Assembly (NCBI RefSeq): GCF_000429425.1
Contig: NZ_AUBV01000010.1
Location: 62,001 to 126,000, forward strand
DNA from: Algoriphagus mannitolivorans DSM 15301
GTDB lineage: Bacteria > Bacteroidota > Bacteroidia > Cytophagales > Cyclobacteriaceae
Reading direction: 5' to 3'
Length of the DNA stretch: 64,000 nt
In this document: piece by piece, positions 36,070 to 44,554 of the stretch
Layout: every line of letters starts with the position of its first letter
Position numbering within the stretch: position 1 is the first letter of the stretch
The notes under the pieces: generated by a model
Seen by the model: the letters and a program-made list of their open reading frames with translations, nothing else
Told to the model about the DNA's origin: nothing
Databases searched by the model: none
Program-made: the position numbers and the translations under genes

Positions 36070-36133
36070 ATGTTTGATATTGGATGTTAGGTCTCCGATG
36101 TGAGGTTTTGCTATAAAATAATATCCAAAAATT

Positions 36134-36193
36134 AATGAACCCAAGGTCAAGGCTAATAGGCTCGAACCTTGGGTTTGTTCATTGACTTTACTT
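36134..36193 (+). terminator. Long imperfect hairpin after menB
   Basis: AATGAAC and CCAAGGT on the left arm pair with ACCTTGG and GTTCATT on the right, with a small bulge; the loop contains a second short repeat of GGCT. There is no clear T run, so it may be a transcript end stabiliser rather than a strict terminator. Confidence 0.5.
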
Positions 36194-36257
36194 CTAAAAA
36201 TTTCTCAAAATCATAATCCTGAGGATCTTTTATTAAAATTTAATAGTCTTTAACCGG

Positions 36258-36290
36258 CAACCAACATCGGTCATCGGACATTCTTACATC
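36258..36290. repeat. Short CAT/CAA heptad tract
   Basis: CAA at 36258 and CAT at 36265, 36272 and 36279 are spaced by 7 bp, then one at 36287 with a 1-bp slip. A small member of the heptad-pitch repeat style, just before the end of hutG. Confidence 0.45.
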
Positions 36291-36294
36291 AAAC

Positions 36295-37254
36295 TTACTT
36301 TCCGGTCACTTTCCTCAAAATATACTCTACACTTCTGGCAGCAAGTCGGGCAGTCTCATCATCCTGGTCAAATTTGGGATTGAGTTCCACCACATCCAGA
36401 GAAATCAGTTTTTTACTGGAAGCGATCAATTCAAAAACCTTAAAAGCAATTTGTGGATCAAAACCCATGGGAGAAGGGGCAGAGACTCCTGGAGCAAATG
36501 CAGCCGAGAATCCATCCAAATCTATACTGAGGTAAATCTTGTTGACTGAATCTAAAAACCAGATAATTTGCTCCTCAATGTATTCCCAATTGTTTAGGCG
36601 GAAGTCCTCCATGACCAAAAATCTTGCATTGAGTTTTTTGGCAGTTTCGAAAAGTGATTTTGGATTGGCAGCACGCTGAATTCCAAGGGCCATGTAATGA
36701 AAATCATTTCCAAACTCTTCTGACAATTGGAAAAAGGGAGAACCTGAGTGACCTTTTCCATTCACCAAAGGGCGTAAATCAAAATGTGCGTCGAGGTTGA
36801 TAATACCCAATTTTTCACCTTTTTCCTGAACAAAATTTAAAGCGCCTTTTCCATGTGCATAGGCTAAATCATGACCTCCGCCCAGTAAAACAGGAAAATG
36901 ATGGGTTTGAAGAAGTTGGGTAACTGCCTTGGATATTTCAGCATGAGAGGATTCCATGTCCTGCTCCCAAGTCACAATATCTCCATAGTCAATAATTTCC
37001 ACTGATTCTGGCAAGTGATGAGCTACCGATCCGAGGATTTTTCGGATGACTGCAGGAGCTTCCTGAGTACCTAATCGCCCTTGATTTCGGATTACCCCTT
37101 CTTCCCCTGAATAGCCCAAAATCCCCACTTTTTTCTCCGGTGAATCTTTGAATTTTAGATTGAGAACTGTCTGGACTACTTGATGCCAATATTCATTTTG
37201 TGCTGATTTTCTTCCGGTCCAATTGGAGGGGGAGGGATTTTGATGGAGGTTCAT
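36295..37254 (-). CDS. hutG: Formimidoylglutamase (arginase family)
   Basis: 319 aa, ureohydrolase fold. Metal-binding motifs are GGGHDLAYAHGKGA, NLDAHFDLRP and SIDLDGFSAAFAPGVSAPSP. It hydrolyses N-formimidoyl-L-glutamate to glutamate and formamide, the last step of histidine breakdown. The hutU, hutI and hutH genes upstream on the same strand settle the choice over agmatinase or arginase. A terminator at the hutU end suggests it may have its own promoter in the 80-bp gap. Confidence 0.92.
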   Translation of the reverse strand: MNLHQNPSPSNWTGRKSAQNEYWHQVVQTVLNLKFKDSPEKKVGILGYSGEEGVIRNQGRLGTQEAPAVIRKILGSVAHHLPESVEIIDYGDIVTWEQDMESSHAEISKAVTQLLQTHHFPVLLGGGHDLAYAHGKGALNFVQEKGEKLGIINLDAHFDLRPLVNGKGHSGSPFFQLSEEFGNDFHYMALGIQRAANPKSLFETAKKLNARFLVMEDFRLNNWEYIEEQIIWFLDSVNKIYLSIDLDGFSAAFAPGVSAPSPMGFDPQIAFKVFELIASSKKLISLDVVELNPKFDQDDETARLAARSVEYILRKVTGK

Positions 37255-37324
37255 AGGTTTGACTTTTTCTAAAAATAAGGAATCTAGGAAGATTTTCTAG
37301 AATCGGATTTCTGATCTGAAATGA

Positions 37325-37350
37325 AAAAGGGCTGTCAAATCAGCCCTTTT
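37325..37350 (-). terminator. Intrinsic terminator overlapping hutU stop
   Basis: AAAAGGGCTG / CAGCCCTTTT, perfect 10-bp stem with a 6-nt loop. One arm lies inside the last codons of hutU. It should reduce read-through into hutG. Confidence 0.8.
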
Positions 37351-39335
37351 AAAATATTCTCGTCCACCAAATGGGGAAGTGTGACTTTGAGTCCAGGAGA
37401 TCGATCCATTTCCCGCTGAATGGCTTCCAAGGAACCCGAATTTCTTGCCCAAGCTCTTCTGGCGATTCCATTGTTCACGTCATAGAAAAGCATAGACTGT
37501 AATCTCCTTTCTGCTTCTTGGCTTCCATCCAAAACCATCCCAAAGCCCCCGTTGATTACTTCGCCCCATCCCACACCGCCTCCATTGTGTATGGATACCC
37601 AGGTGGCCCCTCTAAAGCTGTCTCCGATGACATTGTGAATGGCCATGTCTGCAGTAAATCTACTTCCATCGTAAATATTGCTCGTTTCCCGGAATGGAGA
37701 ATCGGTTCCACTCACATCATGGTGATCTCTTCCCAAAACTATCGGGGCTGAAATTTCCCCAGAGGCAATTGCCTGATTGAATGCTTGAGCGATTTTGGCT
37801 CGGCCCTCGGAATCTGCATAGAGGATTCTTGCTTGTGATCCGACGACTAGCCTGTTTTTTTCGGCTTCTTCGATCCAGGTTATGTTATCCTGCATCTGCT
37901 GGGAAATGGCAGCGGGGGCTGATTCCATTATTTTTCGTAAGACTTGAGCAGCAATTTGGTCTGTTTTCCGGAGGTCCTCAGCATTTCCTGAGGTACATAC
38001 CCAGCGAAAAGGTCCAAACCCATAATCGAAACACATGGGCCCCAAGATATCCTGTACATAACTTGGGTATTTGAAGTCGATGCCATTTTCAGCCATTACT
38101 TCAGCTCCTGCTCTGGAAGCTTCTAAAAGGAAGGCATTTCCATAATCAAAAAAGTAGGTTCCTTTTTCGGTATGTCGGTTGATGGCTGCCGCATGTCTTC
38201 TTAAGGATTCCTGGACTTTTTCTATAAATAAATCCGGATTCTCAGCCATCATGGAATTAGATTCCTCAAAAGACAAGCCCACTGGATAATAACCTCCTGC
38301 CCAAGGATTGTGAAGGGAGGTTTGATCGGATCCCAATTCTATGAATATGCCTTCTTGGTCAAATCTTTCCCAGATGTCCACTACATTTCCCAGATAGGCT
38401 ATAGATACCACTTCTTCTTTTTCTTTGGCAAGTTTTGCCCGCTGAACTAATTGATCCATGTCCTCAATCAACTCATCCACCCATCCTTGCTGATGCCGTT
38501 TGTTGGCAGCGTCTGGGTTGACTTCTGCACAAATGGTAATGCAACCTGCGATATTTCCAGCCTTTGGCTGTGCCCCACTCATTCCACCTAGACCAGCGGT
38601 CAGGAAGATCTTCCCCTTTGGGCTTTGGCCGGCTTGAAGTTTTTTCCGAAAAGCATTCATGACCGTGATCGTCGTTCCGTGGACGATCCCCTGAGGGCCA
38701 ATGTACATATAAGAACCAGCGGTCATCTGTCCGTATTGGGTGACTCCCAAGGCATTAAACTTCTCCCAATCATCGGGCTTTGAATAATTGGGAATCATCA
38801 TGCCGTTGGTGACAATTACTCTTGGGGCTTCTTTGAAAGAAGGAAACAGGCCCATTGGATGTCCGGAATACATGTGCAAGGTTTGCTCCTCGGTCATTTC
38901 CGAGAGGTATTTCATGGTCAGGAGGTATTGAGCCCAATTCTGAAAAACAGCTCCATTTCCTCCATAAGTTATCAGTTCTTCAGGATGCTGGGCCACAGCT
39001 GGATCGAGATTGTTCTGAATCATCAGCATGATAGCTGCAGCCTGAGGAGTATTGGCAGGGTATTCCGAAATAGGCCGAGCATACATCGGATAATCGGGCA
39101 TAAACCGGTACATGTAAATTCTGCCAAACTCTCTTAGCTCTTCTAAAAATTCATGAGCCAGTTCTTCGTGCCAGTCTTTTGGAAAGTATCGAAGCGCATT
39201 CCTTAGCGCTAGTTTTTTCTCTTCCTGGGATAAAATATCCTTTCTCTTGGGAGCATGGGAAATTTTCGGATTTCTGGTTTTCTTAGGAGGAAGAATCGCG
39301 GGGATTCCCTGGATGATTTGATGTTTAAAAGACAT
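37335..39335 (-). CDS. hutU: Urocanate hydratase
   Basis: 666 aa, NAD-dependent conversion of urocanate to imidazolonepropionate. Typical motifs: MYSGHPMGLFPS, MTAGSYMYIGPQGIVHG, ITAGLGGMSGAQ-like segment (FLTAGLGGMSGAQPKAG), and the active-site region DYGFGPFRWVCTSGNAEDL. It is of the longer class (about 100 residues more than the Pseudomonas enzyme), with an N-terminal extension. Same strand as hutI and hutH; the gap to hutI is 130 bp. Confidence 0.96.
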   Translation of the reverse strand: MSFKHQIIQGIPAILPPKKTRNPKISHAPKRKDILSQEEKKLALRNALRYFPKDWHEELAHEFLEELREFGRIYMYRFMPDYPMYARPISEYPANTPQAAAIMLMIQNNLDPAVAQHPEELITYGGNGAVFQNWAQYLLTMKYLSEMTEEQTLHMYSGHPMGLFPSFKEAPRVIVTNGMMIPNYSKPDDWEKFNALGVTQYGQMTAGSYMYIGPQGIVHGTTITVMNAFRKKLQAGQSPKGKIFLTAGLGGMSGAQPKAGNIAGCITICAEVNPDAANKRHQQGWVDELIEDMDQLVQRAKLAKEKEEVVSIAYLGNVVDIWERFDQEGIFIELGSDQTSLHNPWAGGYYPVGLSFEESNSMMAENPDLFIEKVQESLRRHAAAINRHTEKGTYFFDYGNAFLLEASRAGAEVMAENGIDFKYPSYVQDILGPMCFDYGFGPFRWVCTSGNAEDLRKTDQIAAQVLRKIMESAPAAISQQMQDNITWIEEAEKNRLVVGSQARILYADSEGRAKIAQAFNQAIASGEISAPIVLGRDHHDVSGTDSPFRETSNIYDGSRFTADMAIHNVIGDSFRGATWVSIHNGGGVGWGEVINGGFGMVLDGSQEAERRLQSMLFYDVNNGIARRAWARNSGSLEAIQREMDRSPGLKVTLPHLVDENILKGLI

Positions 39336-39465
39336 TTGGTTTTCGAGTTTTGATTAACGATTTGTGAGGATTAAATGCTCCTCTACTCGGAGTTCTAAGG
39401 CTTTTGACTTTATTAATGAATTAGCCACAAGGATTCTTGGAGATCTTTGGGCTACAATTCGAATT

Positions 39466-40710
39466 TTAACTTCCTAATTCTCCTACTACCAGATTTCCTG
39501 ACTTCCATACCAGGCTGGGTTTCAAATTTCCTTGGTGATATAGAATCTCCCGGAAATCTGATGCAGGAAAAGCGATAAAATCAGCCAAAGAACCAGGGAT
39601 AAGTTTTCCCCGATCTCTCAGCCCCAAAGCAGCCGCAGCTCTGAATGTAAGCCCGGAGAAGACCTCAGCAGTACTCAGTTTTTCAAAGGTGGCTAAAATC
39701 GAAGCTTGGGTTAATAGATCTCCCATTGGAGCCGAACCAGGATTCCAGTCAGAAGCAATGGCCAGACTTCCTCCTTGGTCTAGAATTTTTCTTGCCGGAG
39801 TAAATCCGCAACCCAAACCCAAACTTGCCCCTGGCAAAGCGACAGCTATGGTGTTTGAATGGGCCAAAAGCTCGATTTCTTGATTTCCTGAAGCCTCTAA
39901 ATGGTCGGCTGATAAAGCTTCCTGCTCGATAGCTACCCGAGATCCTCCCACAGAAAATTGATCGGCATGTACCGTAAGATCAAAACCCATTTCCTTTGCT
40001 TTCTGCAAGTAAGGTGTGATCTCGGCTGGAGAAAAAGCACTTTTCTCAACAAAGGCATCGATTCTTTGGCAAAGTCCCTCAGACTTCAACAGGGGAAAGA
40101 GGTTTTGAGCAATCCAATTCAGGTATTCAACCGGCGTTCCCTCAAAATCTCTAGGTTTCATATGTGCTGCCAGACAGGTTGGAATTAATTCAGCTGAAGT
40201 CTGCTTTCCTGCCTCCATGATGGCTCGGAGCATTTTTAATTCTTCTTGGACCGAAAGTCCATAACCGCTTTTGACTTCAATGGTGGTGACTCCTTGGGAC
40301 AAATGTCTGTTTGCATTTTTGGCTGTTCTTTGGGCCAGATCTTCTACAGAAAGTTTTCGAGTTTGCGTCACTGTGTCCCAAATGCCGCCTCCTGCTTCCG
40401 CAATTTCCAGGTAGGATTTGCCTGCATTCCGCATGGCAAAATCCCTCGCTCTACTTCCTCCAAAACAGATATGGGTATGGCAGTCCACCAATCCTGGAAG
40501 CACTACAAAATCACCCTTTAATTCAAGAATTTCAGCTTGGGGAAAGTCTTGACGAAGCTCTTGCCACTTTCCGACATGAAGGATTTTGCCATCTTCCATA
40601 AGGATTCCAGCCTCCTGAATAACCTCCAATTGCTCGTCTTTCAAGGCTCCTTTGGGCGAGAGCTTATCCATTGTCAATGCTTGGGTAATCGGTCCGATTA
40701 GTTTTTTCAT
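39466..40710 (-). CDS. hutI: Imidazolonepropionase
   Basis: 414 aa amidohydrolase. Metal site DCHTHICFGGSRARDF, the conserved AGGGIWDTV loop, DLTVHADQFS with the third His, and ASDWNPGSAPMG carrying the Asp. It opens the imidazolone ring to give formimidoylglutamate. It is third in the order of reaction and lies between hutH and hutU on the same strand. Confidence 0.97.
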   Translation of the reverse strand: MKKLIGPITQALTMDKLSPKGALKDEQLEVIQEAGILMEDGKILHVGKWQELRQDFPQAEILELKGDFVVLPGLVDCHTHICFGGSRARDFAMRNAGKSYLEIAEAGGGIWDTVTQTRKLSVEDLAQRTAKNANRHLSQGVTTIEVKSGYGLSVQEELKMLRAIMEAGKQTSAELIPTCLAAHMKPRDFEGTPVEYLNWIAQNLFPLLKSEGLCQRIDAFVEKSAFSPAEITPYLQKAKEMGFDLTVHADQFSVGGSRVAIEQEALSADHLEASGNQEIELLAHSNTIAVALPGASLGLGCGFTPARKILDQGGSLAIASDWNPGSAPMGDLLTQASILATFEKLSTAEVFSGLTFRAAAALGLRDRGKLIPGSLADFIAFPASDFREILYHQGNLKPSLVWKSGNLVVGELGS

Positions 40711-40790
40711 AGTATTTCCAGCTGATTTCGTTGAATTTTAATATATCTCCGCAGATCTCCGACTTTTTCTGGGCAAATCAGCGGGAGTAT

Positions 40791-42356
40791 TTAATATTCA
40801 AACAGTTCACTCCATTCGGTTTCGAAATCCAATCCCTCTTGAAGTGCTGCCTTTTTTGCCAATTTCACCAAATCTCCACTTCTAAGCAGTTCAATAGCAG
40901 TTTCCATATCTTCATACAGGATTCTGTCGGAAACGACAGGTTGAATCAATTCTCGCACTTTGCCATAAATGGCAGACATGATTTTTCCCGACTTGAGAGG
41001 TGCATGGTAGTCCATGGCCTGAGCGGCATAGAACAATTCAATGCCAAGGATTTTTTCCACATTTTCAATAACCCGAAGAGCTTTTCTTGCGCCAATACTA
41101 CCCATACTGACATGGTCTTCTTGTCCGAGGGAAGTTGGAATGGAATCAGCAGAGGCAGGAAAGCACAGCCCTTTATTTTCAGAAGCTAATGCCGCGGTGG
41201 TGTATTGGGGAATCATCAGCCCAGAATTGAGTCCTGTTTCTTTCAGCAAAAGCTTGGGAACACCAGGAGTATCTCCTTCTATAGAAAGGTAGATTCTTCG
41301 GTCAGCAATATTGCCAATTTCAGAGGCTGCCAAGGTTGCATAATCCAGAGGTAGAGCTATGGGTTGTCCATGAAAATGTCCTCCTGAAATGGTGTTATTC
41401 TCGTCAAAAACAACCGGATTGTCTGTCACTGAGTTGATCTCAGTTTCCAGGATGTTTTTGATATGTAGGAATGCGTTCCAGCTTGCGCCATGAACTTGCG
41501 GCATGCAGCGTAAGGAATAAGGATCCTGTACTCTGGCACAATTGATATGGGAAGCCACTATTTCAGATTCGTGGAGTAAATTCAAGATAGTCTGCGCCAC
41601 ATGCTGATTGCCTGGGTAAGGTCTCAATTGGTGTAGTTCGGCAGAAAAGGGTTTTATTGATCCCATCAAACCTTCAATCATCATGGCACCGGTGATGCTG
41701 GCGTGTGTCAAAAGATTATGAAGCCGTTCGACTACTTTTACCCCATGTGCCGCCATAAACTGTGTGCCGTTGATTAGTGCCAATCCTTCTTTCGGGCCAA
41801 GATGTAGGGGCTTTTTATCAAATTGAGCTAAAACGGCTTCTGTTTTCTGGATCTTGCCTTCGAAATGAACCTTGCCCATACCGATCAAGGGTAAGAATAG
41901 GTGGGAAAGGGGCGCCAGATCTCCAGATGCACCCACAGAGCCTTGGATTGGGACCACCGGAATGATGTCCTTTTCCAACATCCAAAGAATTCGCTCCACA
42001 GTTTCTAGGCGTATTCCTGAAAATCCCTGAGCCAAAGCATGGATTTTTAGAATCATCATCAATTTTGAGATTTCAATGTCCACAGGTTCTCCGACTCCGA
42101 CCGCATGGCTTTTTAGTAGGTTTTCCTGCAAGGTTCGGGTATCTGCAGCTGAAATTTTGGAAGTACAAAGCGGGCCGAAGCCTGTGTTAATTCCATAAAC
42201 TATCCGATCACCTTGGGCGATTTTTTCAACAGCCTCCGCTGATTTTTGAATTGCACGGAGTGTGTCCTCACTGAGGATTCCTTTAATTTCTTTTTTGGCA
42301 AGCTTCAAGGCCAAAGAGGAAGTAAGATTATCTTGACCGTAATGAAATGTTTTCAT
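40791..42356 (-). CDS. hutH: Histidine ammonia-lyase
   Basis: 521 aa from the ATG at 42356 (MKTFHYGQDN); the frame open upstream adds eight residues without family support. The MIO prosthetic group forms from Ala-Ser-Gly in GSVGASGDLAPLSH; YGINTGFGPL and EDHVSMGSIGARKA are family signatures. It deaminates histidine to urocanate, the first step. It heads the hut genes and faces a LysR gene across a 125-bp region with a clear operator. Confidence 0.97.
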   Translation of the reverse strand: MKTFHYGQDNLTSSLALKLAKKEIKGILSEDTLRAIQKSAEAVEKIAQGDRIVYGINTGFGPLCTSKISAADTRTLQENLLKSHAVGVGEPVDIEISKLMMILKIHALAQGFSGIRLETVERILWMLEKDIIPVVPIQGSVGASGDLAPLSHLFLPLIGMGKVHFEGKIQKTEAVLAQFDKKPLHLGPKEGLALINGTQFMAAHGVKVVERLHNLLTHASITGAMMIEGLMGSIKPFSAELHQLRPYPGNQHVAQTILNLLHESEIVASHINCARVQDPYSLRCMPQVHGASWNAFLHIKNILETEINSVTDNPVVFDENNTISGGHFHGQPIALPLDYATLAASEIGNIADRRIYLSIEGDTPGVPKLLLKETGLNSGLMIPQYTTAALASENKGLCFPASADSIPTSLGQEDHVSMGSIGARKALRVIENVEKILGIELFYAAQAMDYHAPLKSGKIMSAIYGKVRELIQPVVSDRILYEDMETAIELLRSGDLVKLAKKAALQEGLDFETEWSELFEY

Positions 42357-42429
42357 GGTGCTTTTGGGACTCTGAAGCAAAAGGTATTAAGCTTCAGTTT
42401 TGATTTCTATTCAAAGTTAAGGCTTTGAG

Positions 42430-42483
42430 TTGATGCTTATTGATACTATTATTGTCATTAATTGATAACTTATAAGCATCAAT
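42430..42483. promoter_or_regulatory. LysR-type operator between hutH and the regulator
   Basis: A perfect 11-bp inverted repeat, TTGATGCTTAT at 42430 and ATAAGCATCAA at 42472, frames the region. The right half contains ATTGAT-N11-ATCAAT (42461-42483), which is an exact T-N11-A LysR box and overlaps the regulator start codon. It likely serves both autoregulation and control of hutH. Confidence 0.7.
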
Positions 42484-43348
42484 GGAATTAAGACATCTCC
42501 TGTATTTTCAAGCTGTGGCTGAGGAATTAAACTACCGAAAAGCTGCCTCTCGCTTATTCATATCTCAGCCTGGCTTGAGCAGGCAGATCAAATCCTTGGA
42601 AGATGAATTGGGTGTACAATTATTGGAGAGGGATCAAACAGGAGTGGAGCTTACTCCAACCGGGGTGTTTTTCAAAGGAGAAGTAGATTTCCTACTAAAC
42701 CATATCGAATCGACTAAAAACCAACTCAAAGCCATTGCTTCAGGCAAAGTGGGAGAGTTGAGGATTGGCTTCCTAGGGTCTGCTTCCAACCGCGTTTTGC
42801 CAGAACTACTCAAAAAACTCAATGACAACTACCCCTTGATTTCCACTAGTTTGGAGGAATTAAGCAATAGTATCCAGGTGGAAATGATTCAGAAAGACAA
42901 GTTGGATCTGGGTTTTGTCCGATTGGCATCAGTACCGGAGGATTTGGAAATGAGACCTGTTTTCAGGGATAGTTTTTCCCTGGTAGTTCCTGAAAATCAT
43001 CCTGTTCAGCTAGCTGATTTTCATTCGGTAAGCCAATTTCAGGATGAATCTTTTATTCTTTTCTCCTCGGATTACTCCAATTACTATTATGATCAGATCA
43101 TGGGGATCTGTAGGGATGCTGGTTTTATCCCAAATATCAGACATAAATCTGTACATGCTCTAACCATTTTTCGATTAGTAGAAAATGGCTTGGGTGTGGC
43201 CATTGTCCCTACTTCCTTGAAAGAAGGGTATGATCTTAAGGTGAGATTTATGGAAATTCCGGGAATTCCTCAGTTTACTGAGTTGTCGGTGATTTGGAAG
43301 CCAAAAAACCGGAATCCAACTTTAAGCCGGGTGATTTCTTTGGTGTGA
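42482..43348 (+). CDS. LysR-family regulator of hut genes (probable)
   Basis: 288 aa. N-terminal winged HTH (residues 1-60: FQAVAEELNYRKAASRLFIS, QPGLSRQIKSLEDELGVQLL) and a type-2 periplasmic-binding-like effector domain (about 90-288). It is divergent from hutH and its start lies on the inverted repeat described separately. The role in histidine use is inferred from position; it differs from the classical GntR-type HutC repressor. Confidence 0.9.
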   Translation: MELRHLLYFQAVAEELNYRKAASRLFISQPGLSRQIKSLEDELGVQLLERDQTGVELTPTGVFFKGEVDFLLNHIESTKNQLKAIASGKVGELRIGFLGSASNRVLPELLKKLNDNYPLISTSLEELSNSIQVEMIQKDKLDLGFVRLASVPEDLEMRPVFRDSFSLVVPENHPVQLADFHSVSQFQDESFILFSSDYSNYYYDQIMGICRDAGFIPNIRHKSVHALTIFRLVENGLGVAIVPTSLKEGYDLKVRFMEIPGIPQFTELSVIWKPKNRNPTLSRVISLV

Positions 43349-43355
43349 GGTGAGC

Positions 43356-43566
43356 GGCAATTTGCAAGGGGCAAAGGGCAATTGGCAAGTAGCAAAGGGC
43401 AAATTGCAAAAGGCTTTAACCATTTTCCAATAACCAAAAAAACAATAAGGAAAGGGCAAAAGAAAAACTGCAAAAGGCTTCTACCAATTTCCAATAACCA
43501 ATAACCAATAACTAGTAACGATTTCCCAATAACCAAAAACCAATAAGCAAACGGCAAGGAGCAAAA
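43356..43566. repeat. Heptad-pitch CAA tract
   Basis: About 30 consecutive 7-bp units with a CAA core. CAA starts at 43358 and recurs at exact 7-bp steps to 43435, then after a single +1 slip from 43443 to 43562. Flanking bases change along the tract (GGCAAnn at the ends, ACCAATA in the middle). No gene. It fills most of the space between the LysR gene and the next HTH gene. Confidence 0.88.
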
Positions 43567-43650
43567 ACACAAGAGATAGTTTTCGCATCTTCGATCCTTT
43601 CAGCACTGGTTTATCCTTTTGTTTTATTTGAAAAAACTCCATTTTAACAT

Positions 43651-43669
43651 ATGTCGGGCAAATGTCGGG
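43651..43669. promoter_or_regulatory. Direct repeat ATGTCGGG x2
   Basis: Two copies of ATGTCGGG with an 11-bp offset, about one helical turn, 80 bp upstream of the HTH membrane protein gene. A possible operator. Confidence 0.3.
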
Positions 43670-43748
43670 TCAATTCCGCCTGATTTTCGCCCTGTTTCCA
43701 ATCTCATTCTCTGAACTTGCCATGGTAAAATCAAACCCACTATTTCAA

Positions 43749-44537
43749 ATGAAACAACCGGAATTAGGCAGGAAAATCTCTGAATTGAGAAAAGCAAAAG
43801 GACTAACTCAGGAGGAGCTGGTCGAAAAATGCAATCTGAATGTTCGCACCATTCAGCGAATTGAAGCCGGGGAAGTTACCCCGAGAAGTTATACCGTAAA
43901 GGCTTTGTTCGAGGCCTTGGACTTTCAAGATTCGAATGATCTCGGTATTTCTCAAGAAAAGCCAAAGACTCCAGGTTTCATCTACGCAGCCATTGGAGCT
44001 GGGCTGGTATATTTCTTCTTATCCTTTTTTGAAATTGGAATTGAGGAGGAATATCTCTCAGGAAATGAATCTGTCAGCAGAAATGCTTTTTCTCTGATAA
44101 AAGTCGGAAGCTACTTGGGCTACATCCTTTTTATGTTGGGCTGGATCAGACTGGAACAGTTTTACTCCAATTCCATCCTGAAAATCGGGGTTTGGCTTAT
44201 GATAGGGGCTAATGTGATTTGGTTTTTGGTAGACCTGACCGCTTTGCAGACTGATTTTTTGGAGTTTAAGGATTTCTTTTGGGTAAAAATCAGCTCTTTT
44301 GGCTTCTTCTATGCCATTTTGGGCATGGGGTTTATTGGCTATAAAAAGCAATTTACTTCGATCCCCATGATCATTGGAGTCCTGACTTTAATTGCAGGAA
44401 TATTCCTTTTTTCGGGGTTTGGGGCTATTCTGGCATTAATTCCGCTGACTTTGGCAGAAATCGGGCAGATTGGATTGATGATTTATTTGGCGCAAGCTAT
44501 CGGGAGAACTTCTCCCGATAGTATGCTGGCCATTTAA
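43749..44537 (+). CDS. XRE-family HTH protein with membrane domain
   Basis: 262 aa from the ATG at 43749 (MKQPELGRKISELR); upstream ATGs give no family-like sequence. XRE helix-turn-helix at residues 8-62 (GLTQEELVEKCNLNVRTIQR), then about six transmembrane helices (for example FIYAAIGAGLVYFFLSFF and IPLTLAEIGQIGLMIYLA). It is a membrane-tethered DNA-binding protein of a kind common in Bacteroidota; signal and targets unknown. Confidence 0.85.
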   Translation: MKQPELGRKISELRKAKGLTQEELVEKCNLNVRTIQRIEAGEVTPRSYTVKALFEALDFQDSNDLGISQEKPKTPGFIYAAIGAGLVYFFLSFFEIGIEEEYLSGNESVSRNAFSLIKVGSYLGYILFMLGWIRLEQFYSNSILKIGVWLMIGANVIWFLVDLTALQTDFLEFKDFFWVKISSFGFFYAILGMGFIGYKKQFTSIPMIIGVLTLIAGIFLFSGFGAILALIPLTLAEIGQIGLMIYLAQAIGRTSPDSMLAI

Positions 44538-44554
44538 GAAAAGTCTTAAAGAAA

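Noticed and set aside
43270..43572. Minus-strand open frame of 100 codons
   Set aside because: It is made from the heptad tract and the end of the LysR gene; low-complexity peptide.
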